A stretch of DNA of 64,000 nucleotides from Frondihabitans peucedani. GTDB taxonomy: Bacteria; Actinomycetota; Actinomycetes; Actinomycetales; Microbacteriaceae. The notes under the pieces are model-generated. The model did no database searches and was not told the origin of the DNA. It saw nothing but the letters and a program-made list of their open reading frames with translations. Below, in pieces: positions 34,503-43,010 of this stretch; positions within the stretch are counted from its first letter, which is position 1, and each line of letters opens with the position of its first letter. The position numbers and the translations under genes are program-made. The stretch spans positions 124,001-188,000 of the forward strand of contig NZ_BAABAU010000001.1 of NCBI RefSeq assembly GCF_039537585.1, read 5' to 3'.

Positions 34503-34904
34503 TCAGCTCGCGATGAGGCTCAGGACGAAGAACGGCCCGTCGTCGTCGTGCTGGATCGACGCGCTGCCGGCGAACCGGGCGAAGTCGCCGGTGCCGCTGC
34601 CGGGCACGATGTTGCCGAACTGCCCGGAGTCGTCCGGGGTCTGCATCGCCCCGTGGTGCACGGTGAAGGCGCCAGACCGGCCGTCGTCGAGGGTGCCGTC
34701 GATGCGCTCGACCGCGACGTACCCGCGGCCGGTCTCCTCCTCGCCGCTGGTCAAGAAGATGAGGTCGCTCTGGCCGGACAGCCCGCTGGTGAACGTCTTG
34801 TGCATCGCGAGACCGGAGGCCCAGCCGCCGACGACGCCCGGCAGGTCGATCGGCGTGGCAGCCGACAGGGTGAAGCGGCAGGTCAGGGTCTCGACGATGT
34901 CCAT
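34503..34904 (-). CDS. DUF3224 protein
   Basis: A 133-residue single-domain protein of the DUF3224 (allene-oxide-cyclase-barrel-like) family: AMHKTFTSGLSGQSDLIFLTSGEEETGRGYVAVERIDGTLDDGRSGAFTVHHGAMQ and VPGSGTGDFARFAGSASIQHDDDGPFFVLSL. All-beta and cytosolic; function unknown. ATG lies 24 bases from a CGTGCC tandem repeat. Confidence 0.92.
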   Translation of the reverse strand: MDIVETLTCRFTLSAATPIDLPGVVGGWASGLAMHKTFTSGLSGQSDLIFLTSGEEETGRGYVAVERIDGTLDDGRSGAFTVHHGAMQTPDDSGQFGNIVPGSGTGDFARFAGSASIQHDDDGPFFVLSLIAS

Positions 34905-34928
34905 GCGTCCACGCTACAAGCCCGGCAC

Positions 34929-34970
34929 CGTGCCCGTGCCCGTGCCCGTGCCCGTGCCCGTGCCCGTGCC
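34929..34970. repeat. Seven tandem CGTGCC hexamers
   Basis: Seven exact copies of CGTGCC in the 96-bp gap between the divergent DUF3224 gene and the next gene, in the promoter zone of both. A likely site of slippage and length variation between strains. Confidence 0.9.
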
Positions 34971-35000
34971 GGGGTCGGTGGTCGATGGCAGGATCACGCC

Positions 35001-35636
35001 ATGAGCTCCGACACGTTCGCGAACGTCATCCAGGTGGTCGCCACCCTCATCGCCCTCGTCGGCCTCGCCGTGTCGTTCGAGTTCTCGAGGCGCGGCCAGA
35101 AGCTCCAGCAGCAGGCGTCGGCCGATGCGGCGCGGCAGGCCGAGGAGTCGAACCGGGCCGCGCAGGCGGCCGCCCAGCGCGCGTCGGCGGCGGCAGCACT
35201 GACGATCGACGACCTCACCCGCATCGCCGACGGCGTCGAGCGGCTCGCGGCGGCGACGCGGGCGAGTGTCGCCGGGGCACAGGCGGCGGGCGCAGGATCC
35301 GGCGCCGCCCCGCGATCCGCAGGCGACCCCGCCCGGTTCGAGTCGCCCGGCCTCCCCGCCGCCCCGGCCTGGCGCCTCGAACGCGTCGGCGGCTCCGAGT
35401 ACCGCCTCACGAACACCGGCACGGCGCCGGCCTTCGACCTGTGGGTCGGCGGCGCCCCCTCGCTCGACGGCCCGCACGGGGTCGAGCCGGGCACGGAGCT
35501 CCCGCACCAGGCCTCGGTGATGTTCCGCGCCGCGATCCTGCCGACCACCACCGACTCGACCATCACCGTGACCTGGGCGAGCGCCCGCGGCGGGGCGGAG
35601 AGGTCGTCCTGGCGGTACCCGCTGCCGGAGGCGTGA
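35001..35636 (+). CDS. Single-span membrane protein of unknown function
   Basis: A 211-residue protein. One membrane helix at about 7-25 (VIQVVATLIALVGLAVSFEF) followed by a basic stop and an Ala/Gln/Arg coiled-coil-like helix (about 35-75, KLQQQASADAARQAEESNRAAQAAAQRASAAAA), an Ala/Gly linker, and a C-terminal all-beta region (RLERVGGSEYRLTNTGTAPAFDLWVGG…ITVTWASARGG) that looks Ig-like. Topology would place the bulk in the cytosol. No family recognised. ATG start chosen after the hexamer repeats. Confidence 0.65.
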   Translation: MSSDTFANVIQVVATLIALVGLAVSFEFSRRGQKLQQQASADAARQAEESNRAAQAAAQRASAAAALTIDDLTRIADGVERLAAATRASVAGAQAAGAGSGAAPRSAGDPARFESPGLPAAPAWRLERVGGSEYRLTNTGTAPAFDLWVGGAPSLDGPHGVEPGTELPHQASVMFRAAILPTTTDSTITVTWASARGGAERSSWRYPLPEA

Positions 35637-35691
35637 CGACCGGCGCGCCCCCCGCGGGAATGCTGAGACGCCGCCGGGCGTCGTACTCACG

Positions 35692-36939
35692 GTGACCACC
35701 GCAACGATCCCCACCCCTGTCGTCTCTCAGGCGCGAGCGCGCGCCGGCAGCTCCTCGATGCTGGTCTACGCCGGCACCCTCCTCGTGATGGTGGCCTCGG
35801 GCGCCGCCCCGTCGCCGCTCTACCCCGTGTACCAGGCGGAGTGGGGCTTCTCGCCGCTGTTCCTCACGGTCGTCTTCGCCGTCTACGTGCTCGGCCTGCT
35901 GGTCACCCTGCTCACCGCGGGCGCGATCTCCGACTTCATCGGCAGGCGCCCCGTCGTCCTGGTGGCCCTCGCCGTGTCGATCACCTCGATGCTCGTGTTC
36001 GCGTTCGCGTCGGCGCCCATGATGCTCATCGTGGCGCGGGTCGTGCAGGGCCTCGCCATCGGGCTCGCCACCGGCGCCCTGGGCGCGGCGATGATCGACC
36101 ACCAGCCCGCCCGGCGTCCGATCGCCCCGTTCCTGAACGGGGTCGTCCCGCCGATCGCGCTGAGTGTCGGAGCCCTCGGCTCCGGCCTGCTCGTGCAGTT
36201 CGTCGCGGGGCCGGAGCAGACGGTGTTCTTCGTCCTGGCGGGTCTCATGGTCGTCGCGGGCGTCGGAGTCGCCCTGACGCGCGAGCGGATCGATCCCCGG
36301 CCGGGAGCGCTCCGGTCGCTGACCCCGGTGATCCGGATCCCGCAGGCGTCCAAGGCGCTCTTCGCGGGCGTGATCGGCTGCATGATCGCCAGCTGGGCCC
36401 TCGGCGGCATGTACCTCGCCTTCAGCGGCAGCGTCCTGTCGGCCGCGTTCGGCATCCACTCGCCGCTCGCCGCCGGCGCCATGATCTTCCTCTTCGCCGG
36501 CACCGGCGCCGCCACCGGCATCGTCATCCAGAAGCGGGACGCCCGGCGGAGCATGCTCGTCGGCGTGGTCGCCCTGATCGTCGGCCCGATCGGCACGGTC
36601 GCGGCCCTCTGGACCGACTCGCTGCCGCTCCTGATCGTCTCCTCGGTCGTCGCCGGCGTGGGCTTCGGCGCCGGGTTCCAGGCCGGTCTCCGTCTCCTCC
36701 TCGCGACGGCGCCGGCCGACGAGCGCGCAGGCCTCCTGTCGAGCGTGTACGTGGCCAGCTACCTCGCCTTCGGCGTGCCGACCGTCGTGGCCGGGGTCTT
36801 CGTGCCGACCGCGGGGCTCACGCTCGTGCTGACCGTGTACGCGGCGTTCGTCGTGGCGTCGGCGGTGACGGCCCTGATCCTGCAGCGCGTCCTCGCCTCG
36901 CCCCGTCGCGCCGAGCTGCGAGCCGACCGCCTGGCGTAG
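35692..36939 (+). CDS. MFS transporter
   Basis: A 415-residue major facilitator with about 12 spans. Motif A is present in the first cytosolic loop (AGAISDFIGRRPVVLVAL, about 79-96); the N-terminal GAAPSPLYPVYQAEWGFSPLFLTVVFAVYVLGLL is typical of actinobacterial sugar/drug MFS exporters. GTG at 35692 gives a 22-residue tail; a later ATG (SSMLVYAG) is possible. A short GACGCC/GGCGTC inverted repeat (35667-35682) lies just before the start. Substrate unknown. Confidence 0.87.
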   Translation: MTTATIPTPVVSQARARAGSSSMLVYAGTLLVMVASGAAPSPLYPVYQAEWGFSPLFLTVVFAVYVLGLLVTLLTAGAISDFIGRRPVVLVALAVSITSMLVFAFASAPMMLIVARVVQGLAIGLATGALGAAMIDHQPARRPIAPFLNGVVPPIALSVGALGSGLLVQFVAGPEQTVFFVLAGLMVVAGVGVALTRERIDPRPGALRSLTPVIRIPQASKALFAGVIGCMIASWALGGMYLAFSGSVLSAAFGIHSPLAAGAMIFLFAGTGAATGIVIQKRDARRSMLVGVVALIVGPIGTVAALWTDSLPLLIVSSVVAGVGFGAGFQAGLRLLLATAPADERAGLLSSVYVASYLAFGVPTVVAGVFVPTAGLTLVLTVYAAFVVASAVTALILQRVLASPRRAELRADRLA

Positions 36940-36958
36940 GACGCCGGCCCCCCGACAC

Positions 36959-37003
36959 GACGAAGCCGCCGCGGACCCCTCGAGGGACCGCGGCGGCTTC
37001 GTC
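36959..37003. terminator. Bidirectional terminator hairpin
   Basis: 20-base arms (36959-36978, 36984-37003) pair at 19 of 20 positions with a CTCGA loop, between convergent stops at 36939 and 37017. Confidence 0.85.
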
Positions 37004-37016
37004 TGTGTGCCGCGGG

Positions 37017-37904
37017 CTAGGCGTCCTGCGTGGTCGCCGCCTCGAGGCGGGCGAACTCGTCGTCGCTCAGCTTGATCGACGCCGCGGTGGCGGAGTCCAT
37101 GATCGACTGCGGGCGCGACGAGCCCGGGATCGGGATGACCGTCGACGACTTCGCGAGCTCCCAGGCGAGGCAGACGACCTGGGGCGACAGCCTCCGGGCG
37201 TTCGCGATCTCGGCGAAGACCGCGTGGTTCGCGCCGAGGTCGCCCGCGTTCGTGATTCCGCCGAGCGGGCTCCACGGCAGGAACGCGATGCTGTTCGCGT
37301 CGCAGAACTCGAGCTCCTCGGTCGACGACAGGAACGCCGGCGAGAACTGGTTCTGCACGCTCACGAGACGGCCGTCGAGGACCTCGTTCGCCTCGGTGAT
37401 CTGCGCGATCGACGCGTTCGAGATGCCGGCCATCCGGATGACGCCCTCGTCGAGCAGCTCGACGAGCGCCCCGATCGAGTCGGCGTAGGGCACGCTCGGG
37501 TCGGGCCGGTGGAACTGGTAGAGGCCGATGGCCTCGACGCCGAGCCGCTTCGCGGAGGCCTTGGCGGCCTCCTTGAGGTGCTCCGGCCGGCCGTCCTGGT
37601 CCCAGCCGCCGTCCTTGTTGTGGACGCGGGTGTGACCGCCCTTGGTGGCGACCAGGATGCCGTCCGTGTCGCCGTGCCAGGCCGACAGGGCCTCCGCGAT
37701 CAGCGTCTCGTTGTGGCCCTCGTCCTCGAGCTTGCCCGAGAGGCTGTAGGCGTCGGCCGTGTCGATGAGGGTGATGCCGGCCTCGAGGGCGGCGTGGATG
37801 GTGGCGATCGACCGCTGGCGGTCGGGCCGGCCCTCGATCGACATGGGCATGGCGCCCAGGCCGATGGCAGAGACCGTGACGTCGCCGATGGTGCGTGTCT
37901 TCAT
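37017..37904 (-). CDS. Aldo/keto reductase
   Basis: A 295-residue AKR with the tetrad in LIDTADAYSLSGKLEDEGHNETL (Asp about 48, Tyr about 53), ILVATKGGH (Lys about 88) and LYQFHRPDPS (His about 131). The segment WDQDGRPEHLKEAAKASAKRLGVEAIGLYQFHRPDP places it with actinobacterial pyridoxal/aldehyde-type AKRs. NADPH-dependent, cytosolic. Follows another AKR gene by 52 bases on the same strand; the two may be cotranscribed. Confidence 0.92.
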   Translation of the reverse strand: MKTRTIGDVTVSAIGLGAMPMSIEGRPDRQRSIATIHAALEAGITLIDTADAYSLSGKLEDEGHNETLIAEALSAWHGDTDGILVATKGGHTRVHNKDGGWDQDGRPEHLKEAAKASAKRLGVEAIGLYQFHRPDPSVPYADSIGALVELLDEGVIRMAGISNASIAQITEANEVLDGRLVSVQNQFSPAFLSSTEELEFCDANSIAFLPWSPLGGITNAGDLGANHAVFAEIANARRLSPQVVCLAWELAKSSTVIPIPGSSRPQSIMDSATAASIKLSDDEFARLEAATTQDA

Positions 37905-37956
37905 TCGTGTTCCGTTCGTCGTCGAAGGGGGAGGGGGGAGAGCAGGATGCGGGTGG

Positions 37957-38928
37957 TCACCACGCGTAGTCCTCCGGGGCGGGCTTGTGCCCCGGGAACA
38001 GCGCGTCGAGCTTGTCGAGGGCGTCTTCGTCGAGCGAGATGTCGACGGAGGCGACCGCCGAGTCCCACTGTTCCATGGTCCGCGGCCCGGTGATGGGCCC
38101 GGTGACGCCCGGCTGGTGGAGGAGCCACGCGAGGGCGAGCTCGCCGGGGGCGTGGCCGAGCTCCTTGGCGAGGGTCTCGTAGGCCTCGAGCTGGTCGCGG
38201 TGGGCGTCGACGAACTCCTTCGACCGGCCGGTCAGGCGGCGTTTGCCCTCCTGCTCCTTGCCGACGATGCCGCCGAGGATCCCGCCGTTGAGCGGCGACC
38301 AGGGGATGACGCCCAGCCCGTAGTGGATCGCCGCCGGGACGACCTCGAGCTCGACCTCGCGCTTGATCAGGTTGTAGATCGACTGCTCCGAGACGAGCCC
38401 GGTGAAGTGGCGCGCCTTCGCGGCCTCCTGAGCCTGGGCGATGTGCCAGCCGCCGAAGTTGCTCGATCCGACGTAGAGGATCTTGCCCTGCTGGACCGCG
38501 ACCTCGATGGCCTGCCAGATCTCGTCCCAGGGGGTGGCGCGGTCGATGTGGTGGAACTGGATCAGATCGATGTGATCGGTCTGGAGCCGCTCGAGGCTGG
38601 CGTCGATGGCCTGGCGGATGTTCAGGGCGGAGAGCTTGCCCTGGTTCGGCCAGTCGCCCATGTCGCCGTAGAGCTTGGTCGCGAGGACCGTCTTCTCGCG
38701 TCGCTGGCCGCCCTTCGCGAACCAGCGGCCGATGATGCTCTCGGTCGCGCCCTTGCCGGCCGACCCGCCGTAGCCGTTGGCCGTGTCGAAGAAGTTGACG
38801 CCCACCTCGTGCGCCTTGTCCATGATGGCGTGCGAATCCTCTTCGCTGGTCTCCGGCCCGAAGTTCATCGTGCCGAGGATCGCTCGAGAAACGGACAGCC
38901 CTGTTCGTCCCAGATGCGTATATTCCAT
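37957..38928 (-). CDS. Aldo/keto reductase
   Basis: A 323-residue AKR: MEYTHLGRTGLSVSRAILGTMNFGP start, tetrad in NFFDTANGYGGSAGKGATESIIGRW (Asp, Tyr), TVLATKLYG (Lys) and LIQFHHIDRATPW (His), and the cofactor region PGVTGPITGPRTMEQWDSA. Similar overall to the KCNAB-like enzyme at 33417 but distinct. Upstream of the 295-residue AKR; no regulator nearby. Three AKRs within 6 kb suggests local expansion for aldehyde handling. Confidence 0.92.
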   Translation of the reverse strand: MEYTHLGRTGLSVSRAILGTMNFGPETSEEDSHAIMDKAHEVGVNFFDTANGYGGSAGKGATESIIGRWFAKGGQRREKTVLATKLYGDMGDWPNQGKLSALNIRQAIDASLERLQTDHIDLIQFHHIDRATPWDEIWQAIEVAVQQGKILYVGSSNFGGWHIAQAQEAAKARHFTGLVSEQSIYNLIKREVELEVVPAAIHYGLGVIPWSPLNGGILGGIVGKEQEGKRRLTGRSKEFVDAHRDQLEAYETLAKELGHAPGELALAWLLHQPGVTGPITGPRTMEQWDSAVASVDISLDEDALDKLDALFPGHKPAPEDYAW

Positions 38929-39029
38929 AGGATCTTTGTAGTCCCTCCGAGCCGTCGGCGCATCCTGCGCTCAGGAGTCTGCCGGGCGACACCGGGGCTC
39001 TCCCCACCGGCGGTGCGTACGATCGGGCC

Positions 39030-39395
39030 ATGTCGCTGCACGACGAGCACCACGGCGCTCACCACCACCGGCTCCGCAATACGCGGATCGCCCGGCGTGC
39101 CCGCCTGTTCCGCGCGCGGCTCAACGGCTACCCGCGGCTCCGCCTGGCCTACAAGGTGGCGATCGGGGTCGTCGGCATCGCGGTCGTCATCGCCGGCGTC
39201 ATCCTGATCCCGCTGCCCGGGCCCGGCTGGCTGATCGTGTTCCTCGGACTCGCGATCCTCGGCACGGAGTTCCCCGCCGCGCACCGCCTCAACATGTGGG
39301 CGCAGAGCCGCGTGAAGCGGGCGATCGCCTGGCTGCAGGATCGGCGCCGACGCCGGGCTGCCGCGAGGAGCCAGCGCGCTGCGACCGGTCGCTGA
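39030..39395 (+). CDS. TIGR02611-type PGPGW membrane protein
   Basis: A 121-residue protein with a His-rich, basic N-terminus (MSLHDEHHGAHHHRL), one or two spans (about 45-82) containing the hallmark IPLPGPGWLIVFLGLAILGTEF, and a basic C-terminus (DRRRRRAAARSQRAATGR). This matches the PGPGW/TIGR02611 family of small actinobacterial membrane proteins of unknown role. Confidence 0.88.
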   Translation: MSLHDEHHGAHHHRLRNTRIARRARLFRARLNGYPRLRLAYKVAIGVVGIAVVIAGVILIPLPGPGWLIVFLGLAILGTEFPAAHRLNMWAQSRVKRAIAWLQDRRRRRAAARSQRAATGR

Positions 39396-39475
39396 GCGGA
39401 CGAGGTGCCGCGGCGGTCGACCCGCGACGGTGAGACTGCTGGTGTCAGTGCTGGTGCTGCTGCTGCCGGTGCCCG

Positions 39476-40027
39476 TCAGACGTCGGCAGCGGCCTCGTTG
39501 CCCCAGGAGGTGATCTCACGGGGCACGGCCAGCGCGTGCTCGCCGGCCGGCTCGAGCAGCTCGATCGACCGGACCCGGGGCGCGACGGCTCCGGCCGTCG
39601 AGGCGATCCACGAGCCGACCAGGATGCTGTCGTCGACACTCGAGTGCACGGCCACTCCGGAGATGTCGAAGACCCCGTAGGCGTTCTCGGCGAAGGTCAC
39701 CCGCACCAGGTCGCCGTGCGACACCTGCGCGAAGGTCGACGGGGCCTGGTCGAGCGCCTCGTCGGCTGCCTGGCGCTCGGCCGAGTGGTAGGTGCGGAGC
39801 AGCTGCAGAGCCTTCTGGGGCTTCTTGTTCGCGTCGAGGGGGTGGCTGCCGAGGGCGAAGGCCGCCATCGACTGCGACTGCGTCACGAGTCCGCGCACAG
39901 CGAAGACGCCGTAGCGCTCGGTCGTGAAGGTGGCGACGACGGCGTCGCCCGGCTCCAGCTCGGCCAGGAACGCCGTCAGGTTCTTCACGTTGCGCTTGGC
40001 CGGGGGAGTGAGGTCGTCGTCTGCCAC
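39476..40027 (-). CDS. Hypothetical protein, 183 residues
   Basis: Not recognised. GTG start at 40027 (VADDDLTPPAKRNVKNLTAFLAEL). The protein contains two similar halves: GDAVVATFTTERYGVFAVRGLVTQS (about 27-51) and GDLVRVTFAENAYGVFDISGVAVHS (about 103-127), each a short beta unit with the shared pattern GDxVxxTF-x4-YGVF-x2-xGxxxxS, suggesting an internally duplicated all-beta fold. No signal peptide or membrane segment. Convergent with the PGPGW gene and divergent from the J-domain gene. Confidence 0.7.
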   Translation of the reverse strand: MADDDLTPPAKRNVKNLTAFLAELEPGDAVVATFTTERYGVFAVRGLVTQSQSMAAFALGSHPLDANKKPQKALQLLRTYHSAERQAADEALDQAPSTFAQVSHGDLVRVTFAENAYGVFDISGVAVHSSVDDSILVGSWIASTAGAVAPRVRSIELLEPAGEHALAVPREITSWGNEAAADV

Positions 40028-40141
40028 ACAGCCGACCCTACCGTCCGTCGTCCTCTCACACCTTTCATCGGATTCCCGCCGCGTCCTCACGGCGGAGCGC
40101 CTCCTGGTTCTCAGTCCGCTGCCGGTATTCTCTGTGGACAC

Positions 40142-41092
40142 ATGACCGAGAGCCCTGCCGCCGCCACCCCCTACGAGGTGCTCGGCGTCACCGCTGCCGC
40201 GACTCAGGACGAGCTCAGACGGGCCTACCGCCGACTCGCCCGCGAGACCCATCCCGACCTCGGCGGGACCCCCGAGCGCTTCCGCCAGGTCCAGCTCGCG
40301 TGGGAGCGCGTGGGCACCCCCGAAGACCGCGCCAGATACGACGGCAGCCGCACCTCGTCGTCCTTCGGCAGCAGCGCAGGCGGCAGCGGCGCAGGGGCCG
40401 ACGAGCCGTCCTCCGCGTGGGCCCCGCGTCCTCCGCGGAGGCGCGCCGAGTCGAAGCCGCGGGCCCGCGCATTCGGTCACCCGGGCGGCCAGGAGCGGGT
40501 GCGCTACCTCGAGCTCATCCGCGAGTGGGTGGGACTCGGCGACGAGATCGACGACCCGTACGACCCGGCACTCGTCCGCTCCGCTCCTCCCGAGATCCGC
40601 AGGATCCTCGCCAAGGCCGTCGCCGAGGAGTCGACCGCGAAAGCGGTCCTCGAGCTCGGCATCGCCTACACGATCTGGAGCAACGTCGCAGCGGGCCGGG
40701 AGCCGGAGCTCGACCACGTCGTCCTCGCGCCGAGCGGTCTCTACGCCATCGACTCCGAGGACTGGGGCTCGCCCGTCCGGCTCGTGAAGGGCGAGGTGGA
40801 GGGCGACGGCCTCGCGCCGGGGGAGCAGCCGGCGCGGACGCTCGCGCGGAGCGCCCGCGCGTTCCAGAAGTCGGCCGGCGTGCCGTTCACCGCTCAGCTC
40901 CTCGTCGTCCCCGACGACGCCCTGGAGGAGGCTGTCGAGCCGGTCAGCCGCGGACGCCGCAACCAGGCGTTCGCCGTCCGGCGCTCGGTCCTCCCGCACG
41001 TCCTCCGCGGCGGCCTCGCCGGCGACGCCACGGCCCTCGTCGACGTGTTCGAGATCCGCGCGCGGCTGCAGCAGACCGTCCGCTTCGTCTGA
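40142..41092 (+). CDS. J-domain protein with NERD-like C-terminal domain
   Basis: A 316-residue protein. Residues 10-70 form a DnaJ J-domain (YEVLGVTAAATQDELRRAYRRLARETHPDLGGTPERFRQVQLAWERVGTPEDRARYD) with intact HPD. After a low-complexity linker, residues about 175-215 read AAGREPELDHVVLAPSGLYAIDSEDW, which resembles the NERD nuclease-like core (E-x-D-H-V-V-x-x-P-x-G-x-x-x-I-D). The J-domain could recruit DnaK to whatever the second domain binds. No glycine/phenylalanine or zinc region, so it is not a general DnaJ. The NERD match is by eye. Confidence 0.75.
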   Translation: MTESPAAATPYEVLGVTAAATQDELRRAYRRLARETHPDLGGTPERFRQVQLAWERVGTPEDRARYDGSRTSSSFGSSAGGSGAGADEPSSAWAPRPPRRRAESKPRARAFGHPGGQERVRYLELIREWVGLGDEIDDPYDPALVRSAPPEIRRILAKAVAEESTAKAVLELGIAYTIWSNVAAGREPELDHVVLAPSGLYAIDSEDWGSPVRLVKGEVEGDGLAPGEQPARTLARSARAFQKSAGVPFTAQLLVVPDDALEEAVEPVSRGRRNQAFAVRRSVLPHVLRGGLAGDATALVDVFEIRARLQQTVRFV

Positions 41093-41162
41093 GGCCGGGC
41101 GGCTCCGGCAGCGGCGGGAGGTGGGACTGTCGGCGCCGGTCGATCGGTGCCAGAGTGTCGGC

Positions 41163-41543
41163 ATGATCACGACCGACCACGCGTTCAGCGGCTTCAGCGT
41201 CCGCGACACTGCCGAGGCGAGAGCCTTCTACCAGGACGTCCTGGGTCTCGTCGTCTCCGAGAACGCGATGGGGATCCTCGATCTCACGCTCCCGGGCGGC
41301 GCCCACGTCATCGCCTACCCGAAGACCGACCACGTCCCGGCGGCGTTCACGGTGCTGAACTTCCACGTCGCCGACATCGACCGGGCCGTCGCCGAGCTCG
41401 AGGCGGCGGGCGTCCGGCTCGAGGACTACGGCGGGTACGCCGACGAGAAGGGCGTGATGCGCGGGAAGGCCGCCGGGCGGGGGCCCGACATCGCCTGGTT
41501 CCTCGACCCGTCGGGGAACATCCTGTCGATCCTGTCCGACTGA
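41163..41543 (+). CDS. VOC-family (glyoxalase/bleomycin-resistance fold) protein
   Basis: A 126-residue vicinal-oxygen-chelate protein with paired beta-alpha-beta units: HAFSGFSVRDTAEARAFYQDVLGLVVSE and TVLNFHVADIDRAVAELEAAGV, ending DIAWFLDPSGNILSILSD. Metal ligands likely His6, the E/H at mid-protein and Asp/Glu near the end, but no specific enzyme is indicated. Cytosolic. Confidence 0.9.
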   Translation: MITTDHAFSGFSVRDTAEARAFYQDVLGLVVSENAMGILDLTLPGGAHVIAYPKTDHVPAAFTVLNFHVADIDRAVAELEAAGVRLEDYGGYADEKGVMRGKAAGRGPDIAWFLDPSGNILSILSD

Positions 41544-41609
41544 CCGGGCCCCCTCTCATCCTGCGCTCGCTATCCTTTCCCGAGTGCCAGACAGGACGAG
41601 GAGGCCGCG

Positions 41610-42032
41610 GTGAGCGACGAGCAGGACCACGTCGACGACCGCGGCGACCGGGCGAGCACCCGACCGGTGACGTCGATGTCGCTGCGGGCCGAGCGCCTCC
41701 GCCGCACCATGGCGAAGGCTGCGGGCGCCTCGCTCGAGAACGACCCCGGGCTGTCCACGCCGCCGCCGCCCCGCGATCCCGAGCTCGTCAACCGCTTCGC
41801 CGTCGTCGGCTTCAGCGTCGGCCTCGTCGCCCTCTTCGTCGACGCGGTCGGAGTGCCGAGCGTCGTCGCCCTCGTCTTCTGCGTCCTCGGGCTCCGGCGC
41901 GCCCGCGAGCTCGACGCCCGCGGCAAGGGCCCCTTCGGTCGGCGGCGCTGCCTCTGGGGCATCGGCTTCGCCGTGTTCGGCCTCGCGAACATCGCCTTCA
42001 CCCTCTTCGTCCGGCCGCTGCTCGCCCCGTGA
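41610..42032 (+). CDS. DUF4190-like small membrane protein
   Basis: A 140-residue protein, GTG start with GAGGAGG upstream. Charged, disordered N-terminal half (about 1-58), then two membrane helices (about 63-95 and 112-137) around VFCVLGLRRARELDARGKGPFGRRRCLWGIGFAVFGL, the pattern of DUF4190-type proteins (short loop with G-R-x-x-A between helices). Function unknown. Confidence 0.7.
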   Translation: MSDEQDHVDDRGDRASTRPVTSMSLRAERLRRTMAKAAGASLENDPGLSTPPPPRDPELVNRFAVVGFSVGLVALFVDAVGVPSVVALVFCVLGLRRARELDARGKGPFGRRRCLWGIGFAVFGLANIAFTLFVRPLLAP

Positions 42033-42123
42033 TCCCGGGGCGCTCCTCCTCGGCGGATGGGAAGCCCCTTCACGTTTCGACACCTGCGCGTCGCCGCTTG
42101 CGAGACGTGGCAAGCTCGGAGGC

Positions 42124-43008
42124 GTGACCATCCACGGACCAGCCGACGGCTGGGTCGTCGCGCCCGACGGCCGGAAGTTCTGGGGCCGTGCCGGTGCCGC
42201 AGGGCTCCTCGTCGTCGATCCCGAGCGCGGCGTCCTCCTCCAGCACCGCGCCGTCTGGAGCCACTTCGGCGACACCTGGGGCATCCCCGGCGGCGCCCGG
42301 GCCTTCGACGAGACCGCCGTCGAGGGGGCCCTGCGCGAGAGCGCGGAGGAGGCCTCGGTGCCTCCGGCGGCGCTCCGCCTCCTGTTCTCGTCGGTCGTCG
42401 ACCTCGACATCTGGTCGTACACGACCGTCGTCGCGCGCGCCGACACCCCCTTCGAGCCCGTCATCGCGGACCGCGAGAGCGAGGCGCTCCGCTGGGTGCC
42501 GCTCGACACCGTCGACGACCTCCCGCTCCACCCGGGGTTCGCGTCGTCCTGGGCTCGCCTCCGCGACCTCGTCACGACGCCGCTCCACCTCGTCGTCGAC
42601 TCGGCCAACGTCGTCGGGTCGAAGCCCGACGGCTGGTGGCGCGACCGCGTCGGCGCGACCGACCGGCTCGCCGTCGCTCTCGAGGCCCTGGCGGTCTCCG
42701 GGCTCCCCGCCGCCGCCGTCGGCGACCGCGACGGGCTCGTCAGCACCTGGTGGCCCGACGTGTCGCTCGTGGTCGAGGGGCAGGCGAAGGCCGCGCAGGA
42801 TCCCGCCCCCGGCTCCCCGCTCCGCCTCGTCCGCGCTCCGGCCGACGGCGACCAGGCCCTCGTCGACGAGGTCGAGCGCCTGCGGGCCGGCGGCGGTGCC
42901 GCCCCCCACGTCGTGGCCGTGACGGCGGACCGGGAGCTCGCCGCCCGGGTGGAGGCCCTCGGAGCGACTGTCGTCGGGCCGTCGATCCTGCGCGACCTGC
43001 TGCCCTGA
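42124..43008 (+). CDS. NUDIX hydrolase fused to a NYN/PIN-like domain
   Basis: A 294-residue two-domain protein. NUDIX domain at about 20-150 with the box GARAFDETAVEGALRESAEEASV (about 58-80), all catalytic Glu/Arg positions kept although the final Gly is Ser. The C-terminal half begins HLVVDSANVVGSKPDGWWRDRVGATDRL and continues VVEGQAKAAQDPAP…VVAVTADRELAARVEALGATVVGPSILRDLL, a pattern like NYN/PIN-type RNase folds (VDSANV first acid, later TADRELA). The pairing suggests a nucleotide- or RNA-cap-clearing enzyme. Domain roles are inferred. Confidence 0.82.
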   Translation: MTIHGPADGWVVAPDGRKFWGRAGAAGLLVVDPERGVLLQHRAVWSHFGDTWGIPGGARAFDETAVEGALRESAEEASVPPAALRLLFSSVVDLDIWSYTTVVARADTPFEPVIADRESEALRWVPLDTVDDLPLHPGFASSWARLRDLVTTPLHLVVDSANVVGSKPDGWWRDRVGATDRLAVALEALAVSGLPAAAVGDRDGLVSTWWPDVSLVVEGQAKAAQDPAPGSPLRLVRAPADGDQALVDEVERLRAGGGAAPHVVAVTADRELAARVEALGATVVGPSILRDLLP

Positions 43009-43010
43009 TA

